A stretch of DNA of 46,079 nucleotides from an uncultured Hyphomicrobium sp. (GCF_902826555.1 NZ_CADEFI010000017.1:8690-54768); one strand, 5' to 3'. Counted from the first letter of the stretch, positions 19,408 through 28,797 are shown. A program made the numbers and translations. Notes: generated by a model not told the origin, from the sequence alone.

Positions 19408-20582
19408 GGCGTGGGGTTATCCGACGAGTTGCTCACCTGAATCGGCGACGTTTCGGGCGCGACGATCATGCCCGGCTGGGCCTTGAGATGGCCGCTGACG
19501 ATGACCCGGTCACCTTCCGCGAGCCCCGACTTCACCGTGACCAACGAGCCGCGATAGGTCCCCGTCTCGAAGCGGCGGATCTCGACCTTGTTGCTGGCAT
19601 CGACGGTCAGGACATAGCTTCCGAGCTGATCGAGCAGCAGCGCCGATTGGGAGATGACGAGCGTCTTGGTTGCGCGCTTGTCCACGAGCGTGACGTCGAC
19701 AAGCTCCTGGGGCAGAAGCGAGCGCTCGGGGTTGGGAACCGACGCGCGGACCACCACCGTGTTGGTGGCGGCATTGGCCTCGACATCGACGAAGGTGATC
19801 TTGCCGGTGTGGGCGTAAGTTTCGCCGCCGCCGAGCCCGAGCTCGACCTCCGCATCGAACGAGCCGTCCTTGCTCCGCGAGAGCCCGACGAGCGCGGGAC
19901 GCGGGACGGAGAAGGTGACGTAGACGGTGTCCTGCGAGATCAAGGTAGCGAGGGGGGTGCTCGCCTCGTTGACATAGTCGCCGACGGCGTGCGCGGCGCG
20001 GCCGACCCGTCCCGAGATGCCGGCGCGGATCTGCGTGTAGTCGAGATTGAGCTTCGCCTGATCGACCTGCGCCTGGTCGTAGTCGACCTTGGCCTTGGCC
20101 TGCTCGAGCTGCGATTTGGCGTTGCTTAGGGTGGCGCCCGACGAGACCTGTCGCGAGACCAGCTCCTGGGTTCGGTTGTAGGCGTCGGTGGCGCCGTCGA
20201 GAGCGGCGCGCGAGCTTGCGAGATTGGCATTCGCCTGAGCGAGCGCGATTTCATATGGCCGCCGATCGATCTCGAAAAGCAGCTGGTCTTTTTGGACCTC
20301 CGCACCTTCCTCAAACTCGCGTTTGGTGATGAGGCCCGCGACGCGGGTCTTCAGCTCGATCTTGTCGACGGCCTCGATGCGGCCGCTGAACGTGGTCGCG
20401 CCTTTGAAATCCGTATACTGGACCGTCTCGACCATGACCGCTGGAGGCGGGGGTGCACCGGCACCCTGGGCCGCAACGCGCTGTGTGGCGATCGGCTGCG
20501 ATGCGGCCACGAGCGTCACGACGCCAAGCGGCAGCATCAGCCGCGCCAGGCCCGGTTTCGAGATGTATCGCGAAGTGACCAT
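19404..20582 (-). CDS. RND efflux periplasmic adaptor (MFP / AcrA type)
   Basis: A 392-residue membrane fusion protein. The ATG at 20582 has GGGG upstream; an earlier ATG at 20600 does not. A signal peptide (about residues 1-40) lacks a lipobox cysteine, so it is probably soluble or N-terminally anchored. Order: an N-terminal lipoyl half (TTFSGRIEAVDKIELKTRVAGLI), an alpha-helical hairpin (residues about 95-165, ANLASSRAALDGATDAYNR and AKSQLEQAKAKVDYDQAQVDQ), the second lipoyl half (DYTQIRAGISGRVG), then beta-barrel and membrane-proximal domains. It joins the pump to an outer-membrane channel. First gene of the adaptor-pump operon. Confidence 0.95.
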   Translation of the reverse strand: MVTSRYISKPGLARLMLPLGVVTLVAASQPIATQRVAAQGAGAPPPPAVMVETVQYTDFKGATTFSGRIEAVDKIELKTRVAGLITKREFEEGAEVQKDQLLFEIDRRPYEIALAQANANLASSRAALDGATDAYNRTQELVSRQVSSGATLSNAKSQLEQAKAKVDYDQAQVDQAKLNLDYTQIRAGISGRVGRAAHAVGDYVNEASTPLATLISQDTVYVTFSVPRPALVGLSRSKDGSFDAEVELGLGGGETYAHTGKITFVDVEANAATNTVVVRASVPNPERSLLPQELVDVTLVDKRATKTLVISQSALLLDQLGSYVLTVDASNKVEIRRFETGTYRGSLVTVKSGLAEGDRVIVSGHLKAQPGMIVAPETSPIQVSNSSDNPTP

Positions 20583-20918
20583 GTTCGACCCCTGCCCCAT
20601 GCGTGGTGTTCGAGCGAGGGTGTTCGATGAGTCTTACGCCGAGCATATGTGAGACGAATACGGAAGGTTTTATCTGAGCGCGGGTGGAAGCCGATTGTAT
20701 CGGCCTCGCGCGGACGGCCCGGCGGTTGCCAGCTCAAATACTCATGTTGTGTGGAACTGGCATAGAAGTTGCGCCGCAAAGTGCAGGGGTTGGGGACGCA
20801 AATTCCGAAATACTCAGTTATCTGCTGGACTTGCTGTGATCCCTGACATTCCGGGTACGCGTTCGCTCACAGTTTTTGGGCAGCCGATGAGTAAGTTTTG
20901 GGCGCTCGGGGCTTGGAC
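20583..20918. other. Divergent intergenic region between the efflux adaptor and glutaminase genes
   Basis: 336 bp without a convincing gene. It should hold promoters for both flanking genes. The only clear structure is a short perfect palindrome, CCGAT-TGT-ATCGG, at 20691-20703, about 110 bp upstream of the adaptor start, which could be a regulator site. No efflux regulator gene is adjacent. Confidence 0.4.
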
Positions 20919-22058
20919 ATGAAGATGGCGTTCTGGAAGAGAGCTGAGGTCGAGGAGCCGCCGCGGAGCATGACCAGCCTGTTTGAAGATCGCACTGCGT
21001 CTCCGTCAGCCGAGCAAGCGCCAGCGGGATCCGCCGAGGTTTCGTCGCCGGGTTCGACGCCCGCAAACGGTGCGCCGGCTGCCGTGTCCCACATCGACCA
21101 AATGCTGGCCGACGTCTACGGGCGGGCGCTACCCCTCGAAGAGGGCGCGCTTGCGGACTACATCCCCGAGCTGGCGAAGGTTCCGCCCAACTCGTTCGGC
21201 GTTGCGCTCGCCACGACGAAAGGCAAAGTTCACAAAATCGGCGATGCGGACTTCGAGTTCACGATCCAGTCGACGTCCAAAGCGCTGACGTACTGCATGG
21301 CGCTCGAACTTTGCGGGCGAGACCAGGTCCTGGCCTGCGTCGGCGTAGAGCCGAGCGGCGATCCGTTCAACGCGATCGAGTTCAGCCCCGTTACGCGGCG
21401 GCCGTACAATCCGATGGTGAATGCGGGCGCCATCGCCATATCGGGCATGATCCGGGATGCGCTCGGAGCGGAGGTTGCGTTCGAGCGCGTGCTCGAGCGG
21501 TTTTCCCAGGCCGCGGGGCGACAACTGAAGCTGAACGAGGACGTCTATCGCTCGGAAGCGCTGACGGGGCACCGCAACCGCGCCATCGCCCATCTGCTGC
21601 TCAGCGCCGGCGCTTTGAAAGAGCCGGTCGAGCCGGCGCTCGATCTCTACTTCAAGCAATGCTCGATCATGGTGTCGGCGACCGATCTGGCCATGATCGG
21701 CGCGACGGTTGCCAATCTCGGCGTGCATCCGCTTTCGGGCCAGCAGGTGTTCGACATCGATGCCGTGCGCGATACGCAATCCGTCATGTTCTCATGCGGC
21801 ATGTACGACTTCTCGGGCGGCTGGACGTACGAGGTGGGGATCCCCGCGAAAAGCGGCGTCGGGGGCGGAATTCTCGGCGTGGTGAACCGCCAGCTCGGTG
21901 TCGGCAGCTATTCGCCGCGCCTCGATCGCAACGGGAACTCCGTACGCGGAATCGAGACTTTCAAGATCATGTCCAGCGTGCTCGGGCTGCACGCGTTCGA
22001 CCTGACCAACACGGGATCGGCCTTCGTCAGCTCGTTCTTCCAGGATGGGGGAACGTGA
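20919..22058 (+). CDS. glsA: Glutaminase (serine-dependent, GlsA family)
   Basis: About 379 residues from the ATG at 20919, which has CGGGG upstream; a TTG at 20898 is an alternative. The catalytic domain begins near residue 60 (QMLADVYGRALP) and has the beta-lactamase-like serine motif FTIQSTSKALTY, EPSGDPFN, NPMVNAGAIA and the closing GIPAKSGVGGGILGVV. It hydrolyses glutamine to glutamate and ammonia. The first 60 residues are a Pro/Ala/Ser-rich extension not found in the E. coli enzymes. A STAS-domain gene follows 95 bp downstream on the same strand; some glutaminases carry a fused STAS domain, so a functional link is possible but unproved. Confidence 0.95.
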   Translation: MKMAFWKRAEVEEPPRSMTSLFEDRTASPSAEQAPAGSAEVSSPGSTPANGAPAAVSHIDQMLADVYGRALPLEEGALADYIPELAKVPPNSFGVALATTKGKVHKIGDADFEFTIQSTSKALTYCMALELCGRDQVLACVGVEPSGDPFNAIEFSPVTRRPYNPMVNAGAIAISGMIRDALGAEVAFERVLERFSQAAGRQLKLNEDVYRSEALTGHRNRAIAHLLLSAGALKEPVEPALDLYFKQCSIMVSATDLAMIGATVANLGVHPLSGQQVFDIDAVRDTQSVMFSCGMYDFSGGWTYEVGIPAKSGVGGGILGVVNRQLGVGSYSPRLDRNGNSVRGIETFKIMSSVLGLHAFDLTNTGSAFVSSFFQDGGT

Positions 22059-22153
22059 GCTTCGGCTGACCAGCGGCTGACCTTGACGGCCGCACGCCAC
22101 GTCGCGCTAACACGCCGGCACTAACGGCGACAATGAAACTCCGGGAGGAATGA

Positions 22154-22492
22154 ATGCGGTTGGAACAGGTTGAGCTGCCTGGCGACGTCTTGAAGGTCAA
22201 ACTCAACGGGGCGCTCGACATCGCGGGGGCGGGCGAAATCGAGACGCCGCTCGGCGCCATCGCCGACAAATACAACAAGGTCATCATCAATTTTGCGGAC
22301 GTGACGTTTCTGGCCTCGATCGGCATCCGGCTGCTGGTCAAGGCGGCGCGGGCCATCACAAAAAGAAGCGGACGCCTCGTCGTCTACAATCCCACGGACG
22401 ACGCGCGCAAGGTTCTGCGGTCCACCGGCATCGACAGCATCGTTCCCGTGGTTGCGGACGAAAATTCCGCGATCGCCGAATGCAGTAAGTAA
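22154..22492 (+). CDS. STAS-domain anti-sigma factor antagonist
   Basis: A 112-residue single STAS domain (SpoIIAA/RsbV type). LKVKLNGALDIAGAGEIETPL is the first strand and helix, and VIINFADVTFLASIGIRLLV holds the phosphorylatable serine (S in LASIG) in the expected place. GGGAGGA precedes the ATG. It would bind and titrate the HATPase kinase encoded 22 bp downstream, depending on its phosphorylation state. The matching phosphatase is probably the CHASE2-SpoIIE protein encoded convergently just beyond. Confidence 0.93.
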   Translation: MRLEQVELPGDVLKVKLNGALDIAGAGEIETPLGAIADKYNKVIINFADVTFLASIGIRLLVKAARAITKRSGRLVVYNPTDDARKVLRSTGIDSIVPVVADENSAIAECSK

Positions 22493-22514
22493 GCTTGCGA
22501 GATCAGACCGACAG

Positions 22515-22928
22515 ATGAGCTCGCGAGACCAGATCGGACTCAGTCCCAGCGGCTCGGAGGTCTCGCGGCTCAATGCCTGGTTCGACCATCGGTGCATCGC
22601 GAGCGGCATCGAGCGCGACCTTTGTACCGATCTCAAGCTGTGCATCAACGAGGTCATGGCCAATCTGATCAGCTATGGCTTCAAGGATACGCCAGAGCCG
22701 TGGACCATCGTGGAGATCGACCTTGCGCCCGGCTGCGCAAGCGCGACCATCACCGACAACGGCGCCTATTTCGACATGCGCGCGTGGCAGGTTCCAAAAG
22801 ACCGGGATCTCATGATGGGCGAGCCCGGTGGCTTCGGGATTGCGCTTGTCCGGGAGCGCGCTTCGGAGATCGCCTATAGCCGAAACGGCGAATGGAACCA
22901 GCTCAGGATCGCCTGCCGCGGAGCGTAA
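22515..22928 (+). CDS. RsbW-like HATPase serine kinase / anti-sigma type protein
   Basis: A 137-residue GHKL ATPase. The N box is LCINEVMANLISYGF, the G1 motif ITDNGAYFDM, and the G2 loop GEPGGFGIALVRERAS. This is the compact form seen in SpoIIAB/RsbW anti-sigma kinases and in HATPase modules of partner-switching systems. The ATG at 22515 has only a weak ribosome-binding site; with a 22-nt gap after the STAS gene, coupled translation is likely. It would phosphorylate the STAS protein. No sigma factor is encoded beside it, so its output partner is unknown. Confidence 0.9.
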   Translation: MSSRDQIGLSPSGSEVSRLNAWFDHRCIASGIERDLCTDLKLCINEVMANLISYGFKDTPEPWTIVEIDLAPGCASATITDNGAYFDMRAWQVPKDRDLMMGEPGGFGIALVRERASEIAYSRNGEWNQLRIACRGA

Positions 22929-22939
22929 GACGCCGCGGC

Positions 22940-25060
22940 CTAGCCGTTAAACCGCATGGCGACGCAGGTGATGTCGTCGGACTGATCGGTGCCCTCCGAG
23001 AAGCGCACCACCTCGCCGAAGAGCGATTGCACGAGATCGTCGGCACCGCCGTATTCCCGCCGTGTCACGGCCTTCCTGACGCGATCCGCGTTGAAGACAC
23101 GGCCATCGATGTTGAATGCCTCCGTAATGCCGTCCGTCAGCAAGACCATGGTATCGCCTTGCGCGAGGTCGCGCGTCGCCGTCGGATAGTCGGCGGTGTC
23201 AAAGAGGCCGATGGCGGGACCCATGTAGTGGAGCGGCTCGAATGCTCCAGCGCGCGACAACAACAGCGCATCGTCATGCCCCGCGCTCGAAAAGGCCAAG
23301 CGACCCGTCTCAAGATCGAGCGTGGCGTAGAATATGGTGACGAACATGCCCTCGGTGTTGTCGCGTGCCAGGATCGCGTTGACCTTCGAGAGGGTGGAGC
23401 CCGGCTCCTCTCCCTCGAACGCGACGGTGCGCAGGACCGTTCGAGAGACGCTCATGAAGAGGGCGGCCGGAACGCCCTTGCCGGAGACGTCGCCGACGGC
23501 GACGCCGAGGGTCTTATCGTCGATGAGGAAATAGTCGTAGAAATCGCCGCCGATGGACTTGGCGGGCCGCATGACGGCGGATACCTCGAACTTGCCTTCG
23601 AGGGGACCGGCCGGACTTTCCTTGGGCAGGAACGTGCGTTGAATCTGGGCGGCGGCTTCCATCTCGCGTGCGATGCGCTGCAGGGCGTCGCGTCCCCGGT
23701 TTCGCTCGCTTTCCGTCTCGTAATAGAGATACCCGGTGCCAAAGATGTAGGCGGCGGTGGTGGTCATGATGGGGAACACGGCGTCGAGAAGAACGCCCTG
23801 CGAAAAGGCCCAGAGGCTGCCGAAGGCAAACACGCAAACGCTGGCAAAGCCAACGGCTGCCGAGACGCGCGCGCCCCACCGGTAGACCATCAGGCCCAGC
23901 AGGAGCGCGGCTGCGACGGTCAGAACGATCTCCATTCCGGTCGCGTAGTCGGGGCGGACGAGAAGGCGATTGGAGAGAAGCTGCTCCAGACCTTGAGCGT
24001 TGATCTCGACGCCGGAAATGACCGGATCGAGCGGCGTCGCGCGCAGGTCGAGGAGCCCCGGTGCGCTGGTACCGATGATGGCAATGCGTCCCCGGAGTGC
24101 GTCCGGTGGGGTTTTATCCTCGAGGACGTCGGCGGCCGAGATCGTTCGCTTGGGATCGTGCCCGGAAAAGGAGAGCCAGAGCTGACCGTCGCGGTCGGTC
24201 GGGATGACGGTCTCGCCAACGGCCACCGTCGTAATGCCGCGATTGCCGGTAAAGCCGCCGTCGCCAGCCGAGCGAATGCGCAGCGTCTTGGCGCCGTTGA
24301 AGACGCGCAGTGCCTCCGTGGTGAGGGATGGATAGAGCTTGCCCGACAGTCCGACCACGATCGGAATGCGTCGCAGAATCTGATCGTGATCGGGCAACCA
24401 GTTCAAGGCGCCGACGCCGGTGGCTGCGGCTTCGAAGGCGGGGAAGTTGATGGACGCGCCAGGGAATCCCGGCACGAAATCGATGACGTTCTCGCCGATG
24501 GTCGCAAAAGACGCCTTGGGCCCCGGCGGGGCGCCTGCTGCTTTCGACGTGCCGATAACACCGAGCACAGAGGCCTGCCGGGCAATCGCATCGGCAAAGA
24601 CCTGATCCGGAGATTCCGTCTTCCCGAGCCGGTCCAGCGCGGCCTTGACCTCCGGCGATTGGCGGACCGGGGCCGGCAATTGGTCGAGGAGATCGGGTGT
24701 CGGCTCGGGAAACACCATGTCGAACACGACGACGCGAACGCCCGACGCAAAAAGCTTGTCCACCAGCCGCGCGAGGAGGTCTCGGCGCCAAGGCCAATTG
24801 CCGAACGCCTTGATCGATGGCTCGTCGATATCGATGATCTTCACCGGGTAGTTCGGATCCGGCGTACGGGGCAACGTTTGCTGCAGGATATCGAAGCCCA
24901 GCAATCGCAGACGGGCCATGAAGCCCGGATCGACCTGCCGGACGACCACACATGCCGCAACAACGCTCAAAATGATCAACCAATAGGCAGTCCGGATGCT
25001 GAGCCAGCGTTCGCGGTGCCGTGCGTGATGCAGCATGTCGATTGAATCGCCCGTGTCCAA
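22940..25060 (-). CDS. CHASE2 sensor with SpoIIE/PP2C-type serine phosphatase domain
   Basis: 706 residues from a TTG at 25060, which has GGAGG three bases upstream; the next ATG at 25036 has none. A TM helix (residues about 25-42) is followed by a periplasmic CHASE2 domain (LLGFDILQQTLPR, IIDIDEPSIKAFGNWPW, VVVFDMVFPEP, AIIGTSAPGLLDLRATPL) to about residue 370. Three TM helices (about 378-460), a short coiled linker and a PP2C-like phosphatase follow. The metal-binding motifs are complete: GGDFYDYF, VGDVSGKG, SSAGHDDALLL, LLTDGITEA and DDITCVAM. It would dephosphorylate the STAS protein on an extracytoplasmic signal. Convergent with the HATPase gene and divergent from the FecR-domain gene. 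Confidence 0.93.
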   Translation of the reverse strand: MDTGDSIDMLHHARHRERWLSIRTAYWLIILSVVAACVVVRQVDPGFMARLRLLGFDILQQTLPRTPDPNYPVKIIDIDEPSIKAFGNWPWRRDLLARLVDKLFASGVRVVVFDMVFPEPTPDLLDQLPAPVRQSPEVKAALDRLGKTESPDQVFADAIARQASVLGVIGTSKAAGAPPGPKASFATIGENVIDFVPGFPGASINFPAFEAAATGVGALNWLPDHDQILRRIPIVVGLSGKLYPSLTTEALRVFNGAKTLRIRSAGDGGFTGNRGITTVAVGETVIPTDRDGQLWLSFSGHDPKRTISAADVLEDKTPPDALRGRIAIIGTSAPGLLDLRATPLDPVISGVEINAQGLEQLLSNRLLVRPDYATGMEIVLTVAAALLLGLMVYRWGARVSAAVGFASVCVFAFGSLWAFSQGVLLDAVFPIMTTTAAYIFGTGYLYYETESERNRGRDALQRIAREMEAAAQIQRTFLPKESPAGPLEGKFEVSAVMRPAKSIGGDFYDYFLIDDKTLGVAVGDVSGKGVPAALFMSVSRTVLRTVAFEGEEPGSTLSKVNAILARDNTEGMFVTIFYATLDLETGRLAFSSAGHDDALLLSRAGAFEPLHYMGPAIGLFDTADYPTATRDLAQGDTMVLLTDGITEAFNIDGRVFNADRVRKAVTRREYGGADDLVQSLFGEVVRFSEGTDQSDDITCVAMRFNG

Positions 25061-25137
25061 ATTCCTCCGTTATGATACTTTCTGCTCACGGCGAGTGAAA
25101 GGCAACCTTCTGAAAATTGCCATTGGGGGGACACGTG

Positions 25138-25920
25138 GTGAGTGGCGTGCTGCGTCGGCGGCTGGGTCTCATCTTGATTTCAATTGCGTTGAGCGCATCG
25201 GCCGCGGATCGCGCATCGGCCGATGACGGGAAGCCGGAAATCGGCACCGCGGTCGTGATCAAACACGACGTCGTCGCGACGCTGGGCGAGGACAAGCGCG
25301 ATCTCCAAGAGGGAGGGCGCGTGCATCGCACCGAGCTGCTCGAGACCGGCGACAAAGCCGAAGCGGAACTCAAGCTCGACGATCAAACGAAACTCGCGCT
25401 CGGTCCCAATGCGGGTCTCAAGCTCGACGAGTTCGTCATCGGAAAATCGGAAGGCGTCACCAACATCGGCGTGAACTTCCTCAAAGGAACGTTCCGCTTC
25501 ATCACGGGCGCCGAGAAGAAAGACGCGTACCGCATCGAGACGCCGTCGGCGACGATCGGCGTGCGCGGAACGGTGTTCGACGTCTACGTCGACGGCAAGG
25601 GCGATACGCTCGTGCTGCTGCACGAAGGCGAGGTCGATATCTGCACGCGGACCAATTCCTGCCGCCGCCACAACACGGTGGGACGCATCATCCACGCAAC
25701 AGTCGGCGGTGTGCTGTCGGCGCCGATCAAATTCACGGCGGGTCTCATTCCCGGGCTGGCTGCCGGCACAGCGTTTCCCTTCGTCGGACGCGCGCTCAGC
25801 ATCGATCCGATCAAACGGACAGCGGGGATCGTCACGCAACCGGTGACCAAGGCCGGCCGCACCGTGGCGAAGGGCGCTCGCAGATTGGGGCGCTCCCTCA
25901 GGCGGGCCGTTCCGTTCTAG
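25138..25920 (+). CDS. FecR-domain exported protein
   Basis: A 260-residue protein from a GTG at 25138 with GGGGGG seven bases upstream. A signal peptide (MSGVLRRRLGLILISIALSAS, then RASAD) leads to a FecR domain: GEDKRDLQEGGRVHRTELLETGD, LKLDDQTKLALGPNAGLKLDEF, RIETPSATIGVRGTVFDVYV. The domain is a beta-solenoid-like module found in FecR and in many secreted or periplasmic proteins. There is no N-terminal cytoplasmic or TonB-linked segment, so this is not a classical anti-sigma FecR. It is divergent from the CHASE2-SpoIIE gene with a shared 77 bp promoter region; FecR and CHASE2 proteins are often paired in this group, which suggests a sensor-ligand relation (inference). Confidence 0.88.
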   Translation: MSGVLRRRLGLILISIALSASAADRASADDGKPEIGTAVVIKHDVVATLGEDKRDLQEGGRVHRTELLETGDKAEAELKLDDQTKLALGPNAGLKLDEFVIGKSEGVTNIGVNFLKGTFRFITGAEKKDAYRIETPSATIGVRGTVFDVYVDGKGDTLVLLHEGEVDICTRTNSCRRHNTVGRIIHATVGGVLSAPIKFTAGLIPGLAAGTAFPFVGRALSIDPIKRTAGIVTQPVTKAGRTVAKGARRLGRSLRRAVPF

Positions 25921-25941
25921 GGCCGTTCGACGTGACGCCGC

Positions 25942-27318
25942 CTACGTCGGCTGGAGCTCGCCGAGGACCGTGGGAATGAGCTCGGACACCGTCGGGTGGA
26001 TCAGAACGGAGCGCTGCAATGTGGTGTAGGGGGCACCGGCATACATCGTCGCCGTGATGCACTGCACGGCCTCGTCGCCTCCGGTGCCAAGTATAGCCGC
26101 ACCCAAGATTTGGCGGCTATCGGCATCGACGACGATCTTCATCAAACCCAACGTCTCACCTTTTTCCACGGCGCGTCCGACGCGCGACATCGGCCGTTTG
26201 CCGACGAGGATCGTGTGCCCAGCGGCGATGGCCTCGCGCTCCGTCATGCCAACGCGACCGAGCGGCGGATCCGTGAAAAGACCGTATGTCGTGATGCGGT
26301 CGCTGGCGCGGCGCGGATCGTGGTCGAGAAGGTCTGCGGCCACGATCTCAAAGTCGTTGTAGGCGGTGTGCGTGAAGGCGCCCCGGCCGTTGCAATCGCC
26401 GAGAGCCCAAACATTCGGAACGCTGGTTCGCAGGGCATCGTCCGTGCGGATGAAGCCGCGGGCGTCGGTTTCGATGCCGGCTGCGGAGAGGCCAAGATCG
26501 TCAGTATTGGGCGTGCGCCCGATGGCAACGAGCACGTGCGTTCCCGCGACTGCGATCCGTCCGGCCGGCGTCTCCAGCGTCGCGAGGATCCCCGTGCCTG
26601 ACCTGGCAAGGCCCGAGCACGTGGTTCTGAGGTGAATTGCGATCCCCTCGATCTCCAGGATTTCCCTGATGGCCGCCGAGATGTCGTCGTCCTCACGCGC
26701 GACGAGGCGGGGGGCCGCCTCGACGACCGTTACCTGGCTGCCGAAGCGACGAAAGATCTGCGCGAATTCGAGACCGATGTAGCTACCGCCGAGCACGATC
26801 AAATGGCTGGGCACCTCATCGAGGCTCATCATTGTCTCGTTGGTCAGGTAGCTGACGTCGTCGATGCCGGCAATCGGCGGAACGGTCGCCCTGCCACCGA
26901 CGTTGATAAAGATGCGATCCGCCGTCAGTCGCGCTCCAGACACGTCGACCTCACGGGGGGACAGGAAGCGCGCATGCCCGCGCATCACCGTGCATCCGGG
27001 CATCGATCCGAGCCAATTCTCTATATTTTTCGAGGCGGTATCCGAGACTTTGTCCTTGCGCGCCTTGACGGCCTTCATATCGATACCGATCTGCCCTTCG
27101 ACGATGACGCCATATGTGGCGGCGCGGCGGGCCAAGTGTGCCGCATAGGCGCTGGCGACCAGGGTCTTCGTCGGCATGCATCCGGTGTTGACGCAGGTGC
27201 CGCCGAAACGGGCACGCTCAATGACCGCGATCTTTTGACCGGCCTCAGACAATCGGTTGGCGAGTGCGGGGCCTGCCTGTCCGGTCCCGATGATGATGGC
27301 GTCGAAATGCGAGGACAC
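25942..27318 (-). CDS. FAD-dependent pyridine nucleotide-disulfide oxidoreductase (mercuric reductase-like)
   Basis: A 458-residue class I flavoprotein disulfide reductase. FAD-binding GTGQAG sits at residues 11-16, the redox-active pair Cys42/Cys47 in GGTCVNTGCMPTK, the NAD(P)-binding GGSYIGLEFAQ near residue 180, the second FAD motif VWALGDCNG, and the C-terminal HPTVSELIPT (His441, Glu446) in the dimerisation domain. It lacks the vicinal C-terminal cysteines and N-terminal HMA domain of true MerA. It is nearer the orphan RclA/mercuric-reductase-like group; the thiol, metal or quinone substrate is unknown. It is divergent from egtB. Confidence 0.92.
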   Translation of the reverse strand: MSSHFDAIIIGTGQAGPALANRLSEAGQKIAVIERARFGGTCVNTGCMPTKTLVASAYAAHLARRAATYGVIVEGQIGIDMKAVKARKDKVSDTASKNIENWLGSMPGCTVMRGHARFLSPREVDVSGARLTADRIFINVGGRATVPPIAGIDDVSYLTNETMMSLDEVPSHLIVLGGSYIGLEFAQIFRRFGSQVTVVEAAPRLVAREDDDISAAIREILEIEGIAIHLRTTCSGLARSGTGILATLETPAGRIAVAGTHVLVAIGRTPNTDDLGLSAAGIETDARGFIRTDDALRTSVPNVWALGDCNGRGAFTHTAYNDFEIVAADLLDHDPRRASDRITTYGLFTDPPLGRVGMTEREAIAAGHTILVGKRPMSRVGRAVEKGETLGLMKIVVDADSRQILGAAILGTGGDEAVQCITATMYAGAPYTTLQRSVLIHPTVSELIPTVLGELQPT

Positions 27319-27498
27319 GGCTGCCCTCCTTGGATCAGCAGAGGTCTAAGAAGCGAAATCGCAGTCTTGCTGGCGCAGTTCCAATAGCTTTCGGGCATGG
27401 ATTCGAGAGCCGACCGATAGCTTTGTCGTGCCGGGATTTTCTGTACCTTTTCAGCGTCTCGCGCGTTGAAGACGTCAATGGTCGAAGAGGAGCCGCCG

Positions 27499-28797
27499 AT
27501 GACCCCCAGAGGATCCGCTCTCGCGTCGCAAACCGAAACAACGCCGCCCGCCCTCAGTGCCCGGCTGTTCGAGACCCGGCGTCTCAGCATCGAGCTGACG
27601 GACGGCTTGACTCCCGAGGATATGGTCGTCCAGGCCATGGACGATGCCAGTCCGACCAAGTGGCATCTCGCGCACGTGACGTGGTTTTTCGAGACCTTCG
27701 TTCTTGCCAAGCATCTCCCGGGCTATCGCGTCTTCGACGAGCGCTTCAACTTCTGCTTCAACTCCTATTACGAGAGCCAGGGCACGCGGCATCCACGGGC
27801 GAAACGCGGACTCTTGACGCGTCCCGGCATCTCGGAGGTCTTCTCCTACCGCGCCCATGTGGATGACGCCCTGGCACGCCTGTTCGCCAAGACGGGCGAG
27901 CCGGACGGAGACCTGGCGCGCCTCGTCGAAATTGGCATCAACCACGAGCAGCAGCACCAGGAACTGTTCCTGACCGATATCCTCGCATTATTCGCTGCCG
28001 GCCCGCTGCGTTCCGCGTACCGCTCCCCGAAACCCGCAACCGTTCGCCGGAGCGACTCCGCTCACTTAAACTGGATCGCGTATGCGGGCGGCATCCATCC
28101 GATCGGTCATTCGGGGCCAGGTTTCGCCTGGGACAACGAAGGACCGCGACACGAGACCCTGATCCATCCTTTTGCGCTTGCCGATCGCCTCGTCACCAAT
28201 GGCGAGTGGCTCGACTTCATCTCGGACGGCGGTTACCGAACGGCAGCCCTGTGGCTCGCCGACGGATGGTCCACCGTGAATCGTGAGAGTTGGCAAGCGC
28301 CGCTCTATTGGGAGACCCACGACGGCCAATGGCTCGCCATGTCGCTCGAAGGCCGGCGGCCACCGGATCCCAATGCGCCTGTCTCTCACATCAGCTACTT
28401 CGAGGCCGACGCCTTCGCGCGCTGGAGCGGCAAGCGGCTGCCGACCGAATTCGAATGGGAGGTCGCTGCGGCGCCGCTGGCCGTCGCCGGCAACGATCTC
28501 GGAACGAGGGCCTTGCGGCCGCTTGCTGCCGAAACACCCGCGCCGGGCGTTCCGCGACAGATGTTCGGCGACGTGTGGGAATGGACGCAGAGCGCCTACC
28601 TTCCCTATCCCGGCTATCGACCGCCGGAGGGCGCGATCGGCGAATACAACGGCAAGTTCATGGTGAGCCAGCAGGTGCTGCGGGGCGCATCCTGCGCCAC
28701 GCCGCGCGGCCACTCGCGGCCGACCTACCGCAATTTCTTCTATCCCCAACAACGCTGGCAGTTCGTCGGCCTGCGTCTCGCATCGGACATCGTGTAA
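27499..28797 (+). CDS. egtB: Ergothioneine biosynthesis sulfoxide synthase EgtB
   Basis: 432 residues from the ATG at 27499, which has GAGGAG six bases upstream; ATG and TTG starts further upstream have none. The N-terminal DinB-like domain supplies the iron ligands: His59 in WHLAH and the pair His149/His153 in NHEQQHQE, matching the three-histidine site of mycobacterial EgtB. The C-terminal half is an FGE-sulfatase domain (ISYFEADAFARWSGKRLPTEFEWE, then VLRGASCATPRGHSRPTYRNFFYP). It joins a thiol donor to trimethylhistidine using oxygen. Its TAA overlaps the egtD ATG by one base, so the two are co-expressed. Genes for EgtA, EgtC and EgtE are absent here. Confidence 0.95.
   Translation: MTPRGSALASQTETTPPALSARLFETRRLSIELTDGLTPEDMVVQAMDDASPTKWHLAHVTWFFETFVLAKHLPGYRVFDERFNFCFNSYYESQGTRHPRAKRGLLTRPGISEVFSYRAHVDDALARLFAKTGEPDGDLARLVEIGINHEQQHQELFLTDILALFAAGPLRSAYRSPKPATVRRSDSAHLNWIAYAGGIHPIGHSGPGFAWDNEGPRHETLIHPFALADRLVTNGEWLDFISDGGYRTAALWLADGWSTVNRESWQAPLYWETHDGQWLAMSLEGRRPPDPNAPVSHISYFEADAFARWSGKRLPTEFEWEVAAAPLAVAGNDLGTRALRPLAAETPAPGVPRQMFGDVWEWTQSAYLPYPGYRPPEGAIGEYNGKFMVSQQVLRGASCATPRGHSRPTYRNFFYPQQRWQFVGLRLASDIV

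Noticed and set aside
20834-20877. Inverted repeat CTGTGA/TCACAG followed by T's before glutaminase, as a terminator
   Set aside because: The arms are only six bases with a loop of about 30, and no forward-strand gene lies upstream to terminate.
25942-27318. True mercuric reductase (merA) and a mercury-resistance locus
   Set aside because: The C-terminal vicinal cysteines and N-terminal metal-binding domain are absent, and no other mer gene is present.
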